The notes: generated from the sequence alone by a model not told the origin. A stretch of 64,000 nucleotides of DNA from Geminicoccus roseus DSM 18922 (GCF_000427665.1 NZ_KE386572.1:3062196-3126195), one strand, 5' to 3'. Shown: positions 8,630 through 17,735, counted from the stretch's first letter. A program made the numbers and translations.

Positions 8630-9817
8630 ATGACCGGCAGATGGCCTTCGGCCGAGGAGTGGCTGGCGCGGCTGGTGGGGTTCCCCACGATCGCCGGGGG
8701 CTCCAACCTGGATCTGGTCGAGCATGTCCGCGACGCCCTCGACCAGATCGGGATCCCTGCCTCGCTCGGCTACGACCCGACCGGAACCAAGGCCGACCTG
8801 CTGTTCACCATCGGCCGGCAGGACGAACCGGGCGTGCTGCTCTCGGCTCATTCCGACGTGGTGCCGGTGGCAGGGCAGGCCTGGACCAGCGACCCGTTCA
8901 CCCTGGCCTGCCGGGAGGACCGGCTGGTCGGGCGGGGAGCCTGCGACATGAAGGGCTTCATCGCCTGCGTCCTGGCTTCGGTGCCCATGATGCAGTCGGC
9001 GGCCCTGCACTGGCCGATCCATGTCGGCATCTCCTATGACGAGGAACTGGGCTGCAAGGGCGCGCCGGCGCTGCTGGAGCGGATCCGCGCCGAACTGCAC
9101 CACCTGCCGGCCGGCTGCGTGGTCGGGGAGCCCACCGGGATGCGGCTCGTCGACGCCCACAAGGGCAAGGGCGGCTGGCGCTGCACGATCACCGGCCGGT
9201 CCGGCCACTCGGCGCTGACCCACCAGGGCGTCAACGCAGTGATCGCCGCCGCGGAACTGATCCAGCACATCCAGGGGATGCACCAGGGCTTCCGGCGCAA
9301 CGGCCCGTTCGTGGACGGGTTCGAGCCGGACCATACCACCGCCTCGGTCGGCCGGATCGAGGGAGGCGGCCAGCTCAACATCATTCCGGAGGGCTGCGAG
9401 TTCGCGTTCGAGTTCCGCACGGTGCCGGGCGAGCGGCCGGAGCAATGGCTCGCCCGGGTCATCGAGCATGCCGAGCGCCAGATGCTGCCGGGCATGCGGG
9501 CGATCGCGGCGGAAGCGGACATCACCTTCTCGGAGCTGATCTCCTACCCCGGCCTGGCCCCGGCCCCCGGCAGTCCCTTCCGGCGCATGGTCGAGGACCT
9601 GGCCGAGCCGGGCGCCGCCGGGAAGGTCGCCTATGGCACCGATGGCGGCGTGATCGCCAGCGCCGGCATCCCCACGCTGGTCTGCGGCCCGGGCCAGATG
9701 AGCGTCGCGCACAAGCCCGACGAATATGTCAGCAAAGGCCAGCTCGACCGCTGCCTGCGCTTCCTGGAGGGACTGGCCAGCGCCAGCACACGCCAGGAGC
9801 CGCTCCTGGCGGACTGA
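8630..9817 (+). CDS. argE: Acetylornithine deacetylase (ArgE-type M20 metallohydrolase)
   Basis: A 395-residue M20-family enzyme. Metal ligands and the catalytic acid are in place: H and D in LLSAHSDVVPV, D in GRGACDMKGF, the glutamate pair in YDEELGCKGA, E in VVGEPTGM and H in VAHKPDEYV. The GEPTGMRLVDAHKGKGG block is characteristic of acetylornithine deacetylases, which remove acetate from N2-acetylornithine in arginine synthesis. Other M20 amidohydrolases are close, so the substrate is probable rather than certain. The start is ATG at 8630, behind a GAGGGGAG ribosome site. No other arginine genes are nearby. Confidence 0.85.
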   Translation: MTGRWPSAEEWLARLVGFPTIAGGSNLDLVEHVRDALDQIGIPASLGYDPTGTKADLLFTIGRQDEPGVLLSAHSDVVPVAGQAWTSDPFTLACREDRLVGRGACDMKGFIACVLASVPMMQSAALHWPIHVGISYDEELGCKGAPALLERIRAELHHLPAGCVVGEPTGMRLVDAHKGKGGWRCTITGRSGHSALTHQGVNAVIAAAELIQHIQGMHQGFRRNGPFVDGFEPDHTTASVGRIEGGGQLNIIPEGCEFAFEFRTVPGERPEQWLARVIEHAERQMLPGMRAIAAEADITFSELISYPGLAPAPGSPFRRMVEDLAEPGAAGKVAYGTDGGVIASAGIPTLVCGPGQMSVAHKPDEYVSKGQLDRCLRFLEGLASASTRQEPLLAD

Positions 9818-9886
9818 CGTGCAAGGAGAACGGTGCGGCCGCGGTGGCCCGCCGGCCGTGCCCGGGGGATCCGGAGACCGGCCGGT

Positions 9887-10177
9887 TCAGGCCGGGCTCA
9901 GGCTCGCGGTCTTGGGGGGCTGGCCGCCCTGGGGAAGCTCCACTTCCAGCTCCAGCACGGAAACGCCCTGCTGACGCTGCATGTGGACCTTCACCTGGTC
10001 CTTGTCGATCGCGATGTATTTCCGGATCACCTCAAGGATTTCCTGCTTCATCATCGGCAGGAAATCCGGCGCGCCGGTATTGACCCGCTCGTGGGCGAGC
10101 AGGATCTTCAGCCTGTCCTTGGCCTCGACAGCCGTATTCTTCGGCGGCCGGCCGAAGATCCGGTCGAGCAGATTCAT
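9887..10177 (-). CDS. minE: Cell division topological specificity factor MinE
   Basis: A 96-residue protein that ends the minCDE operon. The N-terminus has a membrane-targeting start (MNLLDRIFGR) and the anti-MinCD segment AKDRLKILLAHER. The C-terminal part has the dimerising beta domain (EVIRKYIAIDKDQVKVHMQ). MinE stimulates MinD ATPase activity and drives the oscillation that keeps the MinC inhibitor away from mid-cell. Its ATG overlaps the minD stop by 4 bp (ATGA), which indicates translational coupling. Confidence 0.96.
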   Translation of the reverse strand: MNLLDRIFGRPPKNTAVEAKDRLKILLAHERVNTGAPDFLPMMKQEILEVIRKYIAIDKDQVKVHMQRQQGVSVLELEVELPQGGQPPKTASLSPA

Positions 10178-10989
10178 GCCGACCTCCTGAACAGACGCTC
10201 GAAGAAGCTCTTCTTCTCGGGCTGCAGGAAGCGCAGCTCCGCCTCCTCACCCATCAGCCTCGATACCGCATCCTTGTAGGCCTCGGAAGCCTTGGACTTC
10301 TCGTCCAGGATCACCGGCATGCCGACATTGCTGGCGGAGAGCACCGACGGGCACTGCGGGATGACGCCCAGCACCGGGATCGCCAGGATCTCGATGATGT
10401 CGTCCATCTTCAGCATCTCGCCCTTGACCACGCGCTCCGGGTCGTAGCGGGTGACCAGCAGGTGCTGCTTGACCGGGTCCAGGCCGAGCTCGGCGCGCCG
10501 GCTCTTCGAGTTCAGGATGCCCAGGATCCGGTCGCTGTCGCGGACCGAGCTGACTTCCGGGTTGGTGACGATGATCGCCTCGTCGGCGAAGTAGAGCGCC
10601 ATCATGGCGCCCCGCTCGATGCCGGCCGGGCTGTCGCAGATGATGTAGTCGAACTCGCCCTTGAGCTCGTCCAGGACCTTCTGGACGCCCTCCTGCTTCA
10701 GGGCCTCCTTGTCCTTGGTCTGCGAGGTCGGCAGGATGCTGAGATTCTCGACCCGCTTGTCCTTGATGAGGGCCTGGTTGAGGCGCACGCCATCGTTGAT
10801 GACGTTGATGAAGTCGAACACGACCCGGCGCTCGCAACCCATGATCAGATCGAGATTGCGCAGGCCCACGTCGAAATCGATCACGACGGTCTTCATGCCG
10901 CGCATGGCGAGACCGGTCGCGATCGCGGCGGCCGACGTGGTCTTACCGACCCCGCCTTTGCCCGAGGTGACGACGATGACCTTGGACAA
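10174..10989 (-). CDS. minD: Septum site-determining ATPase MinD
   Basis: A 271-residue ParA/MinD ATPase. The deviant Walker A KGGVGKTT is at residues 11-18, with VVIDFDVGLRNLDLIMG after it. The C-terminal amphipathic helix (EKKSFFERLFRR) is the membrane anchor. MinD recruits MinC to the membrane and is released by MinE. The start is a TTG at 10989: it puts the residue after it at SKVIVVTSGKGG, as in the family, and has a GGGAGGG ribosome site 5 bases upstream. The in-frame GTG further up would be followed by the ribosome site itself. Confidence 0.96.
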   Translation of the reverse strand: MSKVIVVTSGKGGVGKTTSAAAIATGLAMRGMKTVVIDFDVGLRNLDLIMGCERRVVFDFINVINDGVRLNQALIKDKRVENLSILPTSQTKDKEALKQEGVQKVLDELKGEFDYIICDSPAGIERGAMMALYFADEAIIVTNPEVSSVRDSDRILGILNSKSRRAELGLDPVKQHLLVTRYDPERVVKGEMLKMDDIIEILAIPVLGVIPQCPSVLSASNVGMPVILDEKSKASEAYKDAVSRLMGEEAELRFLQPEKKSFFERLFRRSA

Positions 10990-10994
10990 GGTGA

Positions 10995-11001
10995 CCCTCC
11001 C
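10995..11001 (-). promoter_or_regulatory. Ribosome binding site that fixes the minD TTG start
   Basis: Minus-strand GGGAGGG lies 5 bases before the TTG at 10989. It is the best Shine-Dalgarno in the neighbourhood and decides the rare start codon over the in-frame GTG at 11010. Confidence 0.7.
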
Positions 11002-11046
11002 TGGAGGCACGATCGAAAATGTTGCAGTCGAACGGAAAGTCGAAGG

Positions 11047-11766
11047 TCAGGGCAGGGGAGCCACGACCAGCTTCTCGCCGTCGCACGCCACCTTGGCGCG
11101 CTTTTTCAGAAGACGCTCGTCGAATTCTTCGTTGACCATGTGGATGCCGGCAATCGAAAGCAGCTCCGCATCCAGCTGGTCACAGAAGATCATGGCATTC
11201 TCGTCGCCGTCGATTCCGGCGAACGCCCGGCCGCGCAGCGAGCCGTAGACATGGATGTGGCCGCCGGCGATCAGCTCGGCGCCGTGGCCGACCTGCCCCA
11301 CCACGATGATGTCGCCATCCGGCGCATAGATCTGCTGGCCGCCGCGCACCGGCTCCCGGATCAGGAGCGCCGGGGAAGCGGCCCGGTGGGCCGGGCCGGA
11401 GGGGAGCACCGCTTCCGGCGCCGCTTCCTTGGGCTTGGTCGGTTCCGCGTTGCGGCCTTCGGGCAGGATCGCCAGGCCGGCCTGCACCGCCGCCTCGTTC
11501 CACTCCGCGGAGCCGTTCTGCAGGCCCACCGGGATGATCCGGTGCTCGCGCAGCTTGGCCACGAAGGCGACGAAGTCGATCGGAGCCAGGCTGGCCACCG
11601 GCGAGGCGTCGAGCACGATCGGCGCGTTCCGGAAGAAGTCCGGGCTGTGCGCGATCTTGTCGAGGAACTTGCCGAAGAACTCCGGGTCGTGCGGCTCGAC
11701 GAGCCGCAACGACAGGAGCGTCTGCAAGCTGCCGCGGATCTGGAACGGCTGGGTGCGCGACGACAT
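11047..11766 (-). CDS. minC: Septum formation inhibitor MinC
   Basis: A 239-residue MinC. The N-terminal domain (FQIRGSLQTLLSLRL at the start) inhibits FtsZ polymerisation. After a proline/alanine-rich linker at about 130-150 comes the right-handed beta-helix domain that dimerises and binds MinD (REPVRGGQQIYAPDGDIIVVG, HIHVYGSLRGRAFAG). The start is ATG at 11766; longer in-frame extensions upstream are not conserved in type. It is the first gene of minCDE, with 57 bp before minD. The upstream boundary with trmFO is about 120 bp and should hold the operon promoter. Confidence 0.95.
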   Translation of the reverse strand: MSSRTQPFQIRGSLQTLLSLRLVEPHDPEFFGKFLDKIAHSPDFFRNAPIVLDASPVASLAPIDFVAFVAKLREHRIIPVGLQNGSAEWNEAAVQAGLAILPEGRNAEPTKPKEAAPEAVLPSGPAHRAASPALLIREPVRGGQQIYAPDGDIIVVGQVGHGAELIAGGHIHVYGSLRGRAFAGIDGDENAMIFCDQLDAELLSIAGIHMVNEEFDERLLKKRAKVACDGEKLVVAPLP

Positions 11767-11884
11767 CAGGCTATCGGTTCGAATTTCGCGACATGGGACG
11801 GGATCGCGGCGGGGGCGAGCCGCCCTACCGCGCATGAGCGGCAACGTACCCGCTTTTCGACGCGGCACAAGCGCTGCGCGTTCC

Positions 11885-13219
11885 TCACCTAGCGGTTGGG
11901 TTCCACGCATCCAAAGCGGCCAAGGCCCGCATCGCCAGGGCGGCCTTGCGGCCGTCCTTGCGGACCTTCTCCCCGAGCGGGGGGAACAGGCCGAAATTGA
12001 CGTTCATCGGCTGATACGTTTCGGCCACACCCCCGCCGGTCACGTGGGCGAGCAGGGCCCCGTGCGCGGTTTCGGCGGGCAGGGGCGGGGGGCTCACGCC
12101 ACGCATCTCCGCGCCGGCGTAGAAGCCTGCCAGCCAGCCGATCGAGGCGCTTTCCACATAGCCCTCGCAGCCGGTGATCTGCCCGGCGAAGCGGACATGC
12201 GGCGCCGCCTTCAGCCGGAGCTGCGGGTCGAGCAGCTTCGGGCCGTTGATGAAGGTGTTGCGGTGCAGGCCGCCCAGCCGGGCGAACTCGGCCTTCTGCA
12301 GGCCCGGGATCATCCGGAACACCCGGACCTGCTCGCCATGGCGCAGCTTGGTCTGGAAGCCGACCATGTTGAACAGCGTGCCCAGCGCGTTGTCCTGGCG
12401 AAGCTGGACGACCGCGGCCGGGCGCCGGCCGGTGCGCGGGTCGGTCAGGCCCACCGGCTTCATCGGCCCGAACGACAGGGTCCTGCGGCCCCGCTCGGCC
12501 ATCACCTCGATCGGCAGGCAGCCCTCGAAATAGGGCGTCGAGGTCTCCCAGTCGCGAAAGTCGACCTTCTCGGCGGCCAGCAGCGCATCGATGAATGCGT
12601 CGTACTGCTCCTGGTCCAGCGGGCAGTTGATGTAGTCGGCGCCGGTGCCGCCGGGCCCGGGCTTGTCGTAGCGCGACTGGAACCAGGCGATGTCGAAGTC
12701 GATGGAATCCTTGTGCACGATCGGGGCGATCGCGTCGAAGAACGCCAGCTGGTCCTCTCCGGTGTGCCGGCGGATGTCCAGGGCCAGGGCGGTCGAGGTC
12801 AGCGGCCCGGTGGCGACGATCACCAGGCCGGCTTCCGGCCCGGGCAGGGCGGTCACCTCCTCGCGGCGGATCTCGATCAGCGGCTCGGCCTCGACCCGCG
12901 CGGTCACCGCCGCGGCGAAGGCATCCCGGTCGACCGCCAGCGCGCCGCCGGCCGGCAGCTTGTTGCGGTCGCCCTCGCTCATCACCAGGGAGCCCAGCCG
13001 GCGCATCTCCTCGTGCAGGAGGCCGACCGCGTTGCCCATGGGATCGTCGGAGCGGAACGAATTGGAGCAGACCAGCTCGGCCAGCCGGTCGCTCTTGTGC
13101 GCGGCGGTCGCCTGGACCGGACGCATCTCATGGAGCACCACCGGCACGCCCTGGCGGGCGAGCTGGAAGGCTGCCTCCGAGCCCGCGAGCCCACCACCGA
13201 TCACCTGCACTGGCTGCAA
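11885..13219 (-). CDS. trmFO: tRNA m5U54 methyltransferase TrmFO (folate/FAD dependent)
   Basis: A 444-residue flavoenzyme that methylates U54 in the tRNA T-loop using methylenetetrahydrofolate. The FAD-binding [11 protein letters not shown] is at the N-terminus. The two functional cysteines of the family are visible at C51 ([12 protein letters not shown]) and C234 ([14 protein letters not shown]), and the [17 protein letters not shown] block lies near the end. The start is a TTG at 13219 with GAGGA upstream; a GTG three codons later is the alternative. It sits upstream of minC on the same strand but with a separate gap. Confidence 0.95.
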   Translation of the reverse strand: MQPVQVIGGGLAGSEAAFQLARQGVPVVLHEMRPVQATAAHKSDRLAELVCSNSFRSDDPMGNAVGLLHEEMRRLGSLVMSEGDRNKLPAGGALAVDRDAFAAAVTARVEAEPLIEIRREEVTALPGPEAGLVIVATGPLTSTALALDIRRHTGEDQLAFFDAIAPIVHKDSIDFDIAWFQSRYDKPGPGGTGADYINCPLDQEQYDAFIDALLAAEKVDFRDWETSTPYFEGCLPIEVMAERGRRTLSFGPMKPVGLTDPRTGRRPAAVVQLRQDNALGTLFNMVGFQTKLRHGEQVRVFRMIPGLQKAEFARLGGLHRNTFINGPKLLDPQLRLKAAPHVRFAGQITGCEGYVESASIGWLAGFYAGAEMRGVSPPPLPAETAHGALLAHVTGGGVAETYQPMNVNFGLFPPLGEKVRKDGRKAALAMRALAALDAWNPTAR

Positions 13220-13541
13220 CGTCTCATCCTCGCAAAGTCGCCGCAGCGTTTAGCGCCTGCGGGCGCCGGGGGCAAACGACGGCGACCGGACCAGGGTCAA
13301 GGAGCAACCCCGGACTCCTGGCAGGCATTCGTGCCGGCAGCCGTCTCGCGCGATGAGACCGAACCACTGGTCGCTAGCCGCCGCTGCCCGACCTGCCGGA
13401 GGATGGCCTTTGAGCTGGCCGCCAGCCGGATAACCATCGCTCGTACCGGGCGAACCGTGAGCCGGATGTCGGCGACGGGCTGCGCATACTCCAGGTGGGG
13501 GCGGGATCCCGGGGCCGGAGCCGCGGTCTCCCCCAGCTCGG
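13220..13541. other. 322-bp gap without a supported gene
   Basis: Between trmFO and the cupin gene no frame shows a recognisable protein, and I see no RNA gene, strong terminator or repeat. The first bases must hold the trmFO promoter. Frames that run through are the GC-rich shadows expected at this base composition. Confidence 0.5.
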
Positions 13542-13958
13542 TCAGGTAGCGGCCGGCGCGCCCGGCGACGGCGTCCAGCGGTCGGGCACCGGCTCCGCCT
13601 CGTCCATGCTGGGCCAGGGCGGCATCGTGACGATCACGATGTCGAGTGGGACGGTCCCGGTGTTGCGGAACTGGAAATGGACGTGCAGCGGAATGGTCAC
13701 CGCCGTGCCGGCGACCAGCGGGTCGATCTTCTCCTCGCCGTCCATCCTGCGCCAGATCTCGCCGACCCCGTCCAGCACGTACCAGAGCTCCTCGACGGTC
13801 TTGTGCCGGACCGCCTTGGTGGTCGTCCCGACCGGGACCCGGCAATGCACCATGCTGCCGCCCCGAAGCTGCGGCAGGAAGCGGATCTCCGATCCGTCCG
13901 GGGCCAGCGTGTCCGGCGCCGCCGCGATCATTGAGGTGGCGAGGGGGGATCCGCTCAT
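13542..13958 (-). CDS. Cupin-domain protein
   Basis: A 138-residue single-cupin protein. The two cupin motifs are visible as HKTVEELWYVLDGVGEIWRR and IPLHVHFQFRNTG, which supply His and Glu residues for a metal site inside the beta barrel. Proteins of this size can be small dioxygenases, isomerases or effector-binding proteins; nothing here separates these. It overlaps by 4 bp the end of the LysR gene upstream on the same strand, so the regulator and cupin are co-transcribed. Confidence 0.8.
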   Translation of the reverse strand: MSGSPLATSMIAAAPDTLAPDGSEIRFLPQLRGGSMVHCRVPVGTTTKAVRHKTVEELWYVLDGVGEIWRRMDGEEKIDPLVAGTAVTIPLHVHFQFRNTGTVPLDIVIVTMPPWPSMDEAEPVPDRWTPSPGAPAAT

Positions 13959-14866
13959 GCGCCTGCTCCTGTTCCATCACGCCCGCCGAGGATGGCCTTC
14001 TCGGCGGCGATCTCCTCTTCCAGCCAGTCGCGGAAGGCCGCGAGCGGCCGGGCCTGGCCTCGCCGCTGCGGCCAGACCAGCCAGTAGGCGGCCGGCAGCG
14101 GCACGACCGGCCCGAACGGAATGACGAGGTGGCCCTGGCGGATCTCGTCCGCGACCAGCCAGGGGTCGATCACCATGGCGCCCAGCCGGCCGATCGCGGC
14201 CTGGACGACCTGGGCGCGGGTCTCGAACACCGGACCATGGCTGGTGTCGATGCCGGCGACCCCGGCCTGTTCCAGCCATGCCGCCCAGTCCCCGCGCCGC
14301 GCCCGGGCATGCAGAAGGCGCAGCCTGCCGAGATCGGCCGGCACGTGCAGCCCGGTCTCGGCGATGAGCTGGGGGCTGGCCACCGGGACGAGGCTGTCGT
14401 CGTAGAGCTTCTTCACCTCGACATTGGCCCAGTCGCCCTGGCCGTAGCGGATCGCGCAGTCGAAGGATTCGCGCTCGAAATCGACGTTGCGGGTCGAGGT
14501 GGCGACCAGGAGCTCGATGTCGGGATGACGCGCCTGGAAGCGGACGAGGCGCGGGATCAGCCAGGCGCTGGCGAAGGTCGACAGCGTGCTGATCCGCAGC
14601 TCGATCCGCCGCCGGCTGAAATCCGCCAGGGCCTGGTCGATCCGGGCAAAGGCCGGCACCACCGCATCCGCCAGGCGCCGGCCATCCTCGGTGAGGACGA
14701 GTCCGCGGCCGACCCGGTCGAACAGCGGCACGCCCAGCCGCCCCTCCAGGTCGCGCAGCAGGTGCGACAGGGCCGAGCCGGTCACCCCCAGCTCGGTGGC
14801 CGCCTGGGCGACGCTGCCGTGCCGGACGATCGCGGCGAAGGCCTGGACGGCTTTCAGCGAAATCAT
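13955..14866 (-). CDS. LysR-family transcriptional regulator (GcvA-like)
   Basis: A 303-residue LysR regulator with an N-terminal winged helix-turn-helix (residues about 3-60; VAQAATELGVTGSALSHLLRDLE) and a C-terminal periplasmic-binding-like effector domain. The ending DWLEEEI is common in the GcvA-like branch. It starts about 95 bp from the divergent PEBP gene, the classic arrangement in which a LysR protein controls the divergent neighbour and itself. It is translationally coupled to the cupin gene downstream. The effector is unknown. Confidence 0.88.
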   Translation of the reverse strand: MISLKAVQAFAAIVRHGSVAQAATELGVTGSALSHLLRDLEGRLGVPLFDRVGRGLVLTEDGRRLADAVVPAFARIDQALADFSRRRIELRISTLSTFASAWLIPRLVRFQARHPDIELLVATSTRNVDFERESFDCAIRYGQGDWANVEVKKLYDDSLVPVASPQLIAETGLHVPADLGRLRLLHARARRGDWAAWLEQAGVAGIDTSHGPVFETRAQVVQAAIGRLGAMVIDPWLVADEIRQGHLVIPFGPVVPLPAAYWLVWPQRRGQARPLAAFRDWLEEEIAAEKAILGGRDGTGAGA

Positions 14867-14959
14867 CGGGGCGATCCGGGAATCATGAAGTCATCTCAGC
14901 AGTAAGGCCTCATGATCCCCTGTAGAACTGCTCCAGACAAGCAGTTTCGGAGCAGGCCA

Positions 14960-15511
14960 ATGACCCTGTCACGCTCCCTTTTTGCCGCTGCCCTGCTGGT
15001 GGCGGGGGTTCTTCCCGCGCAGGCCTTCGAGCTGCGCGGCGTTGGCATGGCGGGGGAAGGACAGCTGCCGGAAACCGCGGTCTTGGACGGATTCGGTTGC
15101 ACCGGCCCCAACCACTCGCCGGCCCTGGAATGGACGGCACCCCCGCCCGGCACCCGCAGCCTGGCCCTGACCATGTACGACCTGGATGCCCCCACCGGCT
15201 CCGGCTTCTGGCACTGGATCGTCCTGGGCCTGCCCCCGCAGGCACGCGGATTGGCCGAGGATGCCGGCAACCCTGCGGCGCCCTCGCTGCCCGAGGGGGC
15301 GGTGATGGCGCGCACCGATTATGGAAACCGGGGCTTTGGCGGGGTCTGCCCTCCAGCAGGCGCCGCGCCCCACCGCTACCTCCTCTCGCTGCACGCCCTG
15401 GACGTGGCGGACCTGGGCGCGCCCCTGGATGTATCGGGAGCGGTAGCCGGATTCTTCATCAACGCGCACACGCTCGCGGTCGCCCGCACGACCGTGTCCT
15501 TCGGCAGGTGA
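14960..15511 (+). CDS. Periplasmic YbhB/YbcL-type PEBP (Raf kinase inhibitor-like) protein
   Basis: A 183-residue protein with a signal peptide ending near residue 23 (VLPAQAFEL). The phosphatidylethanolamine-binding protein fold follows, marked by NHSPALEWTAPPPGTRSLAL, DLDAPTGSGFWHWIV and GGVCPPAGAAPHRY. The bacterial members bind small anionic ligands in a pocket, but their role is not settled. It is divergent from the LysR gene and is a candidate target. The methyltransferase gene follows after 4 bp. The ATG at 14960 was chosen because it begins a good signal peptide. Confidence 0.88.
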   Translation: MTLSRSLFAAALLVAGVLPAQAFELRGVGMAGEGQLPETAVLDGFGCTGPNHSPALEWTAPPPGTRSLALTMYDLDAPTGSGFWHWIVLGLPPQARGLAEDAGNPAAPSLPEGAVMARTDYGNRGFGGVCPPAGAAPHRYLLSLHALDVADLGAPLDVSGAVAGFFINAHTLAVARTTVSFGR

Positions 15512-15515
15512 CCTC

Positions 15516-16265
15516 ATGACCAGTCAGTCCTGGAATCCGGAACTCTACCAGCATCATGCCGGCTTCGTCGCGCGGCTCGGGGGGGCGGTCCTCGACCTGC
15601 TGGGGCCGGTCGCCGGCCAGGAGGTCCTGGACCTCGGATGCGGGGACGGCGTGCTGACCGAGCGGCTGCAGTCGATGGGCGCCCGGGTGCTGGGGGTGGA
15701 CGGATCGCCCGCCATGGTGGCGGCGACCCGGGCGCGCGGCATTCCGGCGGAGGTGGCCGACGGCCATGCGCTGCCCTACGCAGACCGGTTCGACGCGGTG
15801 TTCAGCAACGCCGCCCTGCACTGGATGACCCGCCCGGACGAGGTGCTCGGCTCCGTCCATCGCGCGCTCCGTCCGGGTGGCCGGTTCGTGGCCGAGATGG
15901 GTGGGCATGGCAATGTCGCGGCCGAGGTCGTGGCGCTGCATGTGGCGGCGGCGGAGTTCGGCCTGGAGCCTGGGCAGATCCATCCCTGGTACTTCCCGAG
16001 CCCGGCCGAGCAGGCGGGCCGCCTGCAACGCGTAGGCTTCACGGTGCAGCAGATGAAGCTGATCCCGCGGCCGACCCCGCTGCCGACCGGCATGCTCGGC
16101 TGGCTGCACACCTTCGCCGGGCCGTATCTCCGGCACCTGTCGCAGGATCAGGCCCTGCCCTTCCTGCGCCGGGTCGAGGCCCTGCTGGCGCCGGCCCTGC
16201 GCGACGGGCAGGGGAACTGGAGCGCGGACTATGTCCGGCTGCGCTTCGTGGCGCTCAAGGGGTAG
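15516..16265 (+). CDS. Class I SAM-dependent methyltransferase
   Basis: A 249-residue Rossmann-fold methyltransferase. Motif I is VLDLGCGDGVLTERL (about residues 37-51), motif II ends with VDGSP, and post-motif elements FDAVFSNAALHWM and ALRPGGRFV are present. The ALHWM segment and overall length resemble trans-aconitate methyltransferase-like and biotin-pathway BioC-like enzymes, but the substrate cannot be assigned. It is 4 bp behind the PEBP gene, probably one transcript. Confidence 0.85.
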   Translation: MTSQSWNPELYQHHAGFVARLGGAVLDLLGPVAGQEVLDLGCGDGVLTERLQSMGARVLGVDGSPAMVAATRARGIPAEVADGHALPYADRFDAVFSNAALHWMTRPDEVLGSVHRALRPGGRFVAEMGGHGNVAAEVVALHVAAAEFGLEPGQIHPWYFPSPAEQAGRLQRVGFTVQQMKLIPRPTPLPTGMLGWLHTFAGPYLRHLSQDQALPFLRRVEALLAPALRDGQGNWSADYVRLRFVALKG

Positions 16266-16480
16266 GCCGCCGAGGAAGGCGCAGGAGCCATTCCGGTGGC
16301 CAGGCTTCCATGCGATTACTGCCGGAGGAACTCGCAGATCGTCGGCACCGGCTGGCTTGTCGGTCTGCATCCCTTCGGGCACCGGCCTCGTTATTGGACC
16401 ATCAGGACAGATACCAAGGTCAGCCGGCCGGCGCTGAAGATGTCCCAGACACCGGATCCGGCTGACGTCGATCGACTACC

Positions 16481-16819
16481 TCAATCGGTTCTATGCCGCT
16501 GAAAGCCCGACAGATTCTCCAGACCAGCCGGAGTGATCTCCACCCCTTCGACCCTCGCCAGGGGCGGGCCCTGCCGGCACTGCCCGGCCAGGCGCTCCAG
16601 CGCCGCTGCAGGGCCCTGGACGTGAGCCTCGACCGAACCGTCCCGCCGGTTGCGGACCCAGCCGGTCAGCTTCAGGAATTGCGCCGCCTGGACCAGCCAG
16701 TCCCGGTAACCAACTCCCTGGACGCGACCGGTGATCCGCAGGCGCGAAGCCGTGACCTCGACAGGCTCTGTTCCTGCGGTGACATGGGGATCGGCGGCAT
16801 CATCTTGCGGTCTGGACAC
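16481..16819 (-). CDS. acyP: Acylphosphatase
   Basis: A 112-residue acylphosphatase, which hydrolyses carboxyl-phosphate bonds. The catalytic residues are R39 in GRVQGVGYRDW and N57 in GWVRNRRDGSVEAHVQG. The family is usually about 90 residues; the extra N-terminal 25 residues are acidic and may not all be translated. The GTG at 16819 is used because no better start is seen before the conserved RLRITGRVQG. It is transcribed alone, convergent with the methyltransferase gene. Confidence 0.9.
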   Translation of the reverse strand: MSRPQDDAADPHVTAGTEPVEVTASRLRITGRVQGVGYRDWLVQAAQFLKLTGWVRNRRDGSVEAHVQGPAAALERLAGQCRQGPPLARVEGVEITPAGLENLSGFQRHRTD

Positions 16820-17102
16820 CGAAAACTCCGTGGCGCATCACGTGGCGTTCGTGTATAGGGACAAGCGGAATGTGTCGCTACGCGAGAAGACGCCCTGTTC
16901 GTGACAGTCGGTTCATCTTTGGCTCTCTCATCGTTCTGCAGCGGTAAGGCGGTCGCGCCTCGCTTCTCCAGGCGTGTCGGGGCGGTCGGAGCAGGGCCCG
17001 TTGCATCAGACGGGTCACGCGATCTGCCTCAGACGACGCGCGCATCCCTTTCGCTCTTGACCGTACTCCCCACCCGCTTCCGCGGTTTTGCCGGACTCGC
17101 CG
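16820..17102. other. 283-bp divergent control region of acyP and the RRM gene
   Basis: No gene is seen here. On the plus side it becomes the leader of the RRM-protein gene. A TTGACC (17056-17061) is the best -35-like match but has no convincing -10, and the bases just before the RRM start lack a Shine-Dalgarno. On the minus side a TATAC-like element about 35 bp above acyP could be its -10. Confidence 0.4.
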
Positions 17103-17735
17103 ATGACTCGTAAGCTCTTCGTAGCCAATTTTCCCTATTCGACCACGCCTGAGGAACTCGAACAGCTCTTCGCCCCGCACGGCCCCGTCGTGGCCGTGAA
17201 GATCGCCACCGACCGCGAGACGGGTCGGAGCCGTGGTTTCGGCTTCATCGAGATGGAGACCGAAGAGGCTTGCGAGAACGCGATCCGTAAGATGGACGGC
17301 TTCCAGATGGCCGGTCGTGCCCTCGCGGTGCGCCAGGCCGAGGATCGTCGTCCCGCCGGTGGCCCCGGTGGTGACCGCGGTCCGCGTGGCGGCGGCTTCG
17401 GTGGCCCGCGCGGCGGCGGTGGCGGCTTCGGCGGCGACCGTGGCGGCTTCGGCGGCGACCGCGGCGGCTTCGGCGGCCCGCGTGGCGGCGGCGGTGGCGG
17501 CTTCGGCGGCCCCCGTGGCGGCTTCGGTGCCGAGCGTAGCGGTGGCGGCGGCTTCGGCGGCGACCGTGGCGGCTTCGCCGATCGTGCCCCGACCGGCGGT
17601 TTCGCTGACCGCGCGCCGGGCGGCTTCGACGACCGCGGCGGATTCGGCGAGCGTCCGTCCCGTGCCCCGGGCGGTGGTGCGCCGCGCGGCCGTGGCCGTG
17701 GCGACCGTGGTGGCTTCGACGACAACTGGAACTGA
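17103..17735 (+). CDS. RRM RNA-binding protein with a long glycine/arginine-rich tail
   Basis: A 210-residue protein with one RNA recognition motif (residues 1-80): RNP2 is LFVANF (5-10) and RNP1 is RGFGFIEM (44-51), both with the aromatic residues that stack on RNA. From about residue 85 to the end the protein is low-complexity, built of repeats such as [12 protein letters not shown] and GGPRGGGGG, ending in ADRAPTGG and [16 protein letters not shown]-like segments. Single-RRM glycine-rich proteins are known in cyanobacteria and some proteobacteria, often cold-induced, and bind single-stranded RNA. The RGG/FGG tail resembles those of eukaryotic RNA proteins that condense. It is monocistronic, closed by a strong terminator. 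The ATG at 17103 has no Shine-Dalgarno but fits the RRM fold exactly. Confidence 0.92.
   Translation: MTRKLFVANFPYSTTPEELEQLFAPHGPVVAVKIATDRETGRSRGFGFIEMETEEACENAIRKMDGFQMAGRALAVRQAEDRRPAGGPGGDRGPRGGGFGGPRGGGGGFGGDRGGFGGDRGGFGGPRGGGGGGFGGPRGGFGAERSGGGGFGGDRGGFADRAPTGGFADRAPGGFDDRGGFGERPSRAPGGGAPRGRGRGDRGGFDDNWN

Noticed and set aside
13297-13541. A minus-strand continuation beyond the cupin stop suggesting a frameshifted longer protein
   Set aside because: The cupin domain is complete at 138 residues, and the extension in the other frame shows no related sequence.
16296-16502. A 68-codon plus-strand frame with a CDYC motif after the methyltransferase
   Set aside because: Two cysteines alone do not support a zinc protein; the frame runs into acyP and lacks a ribosome site.
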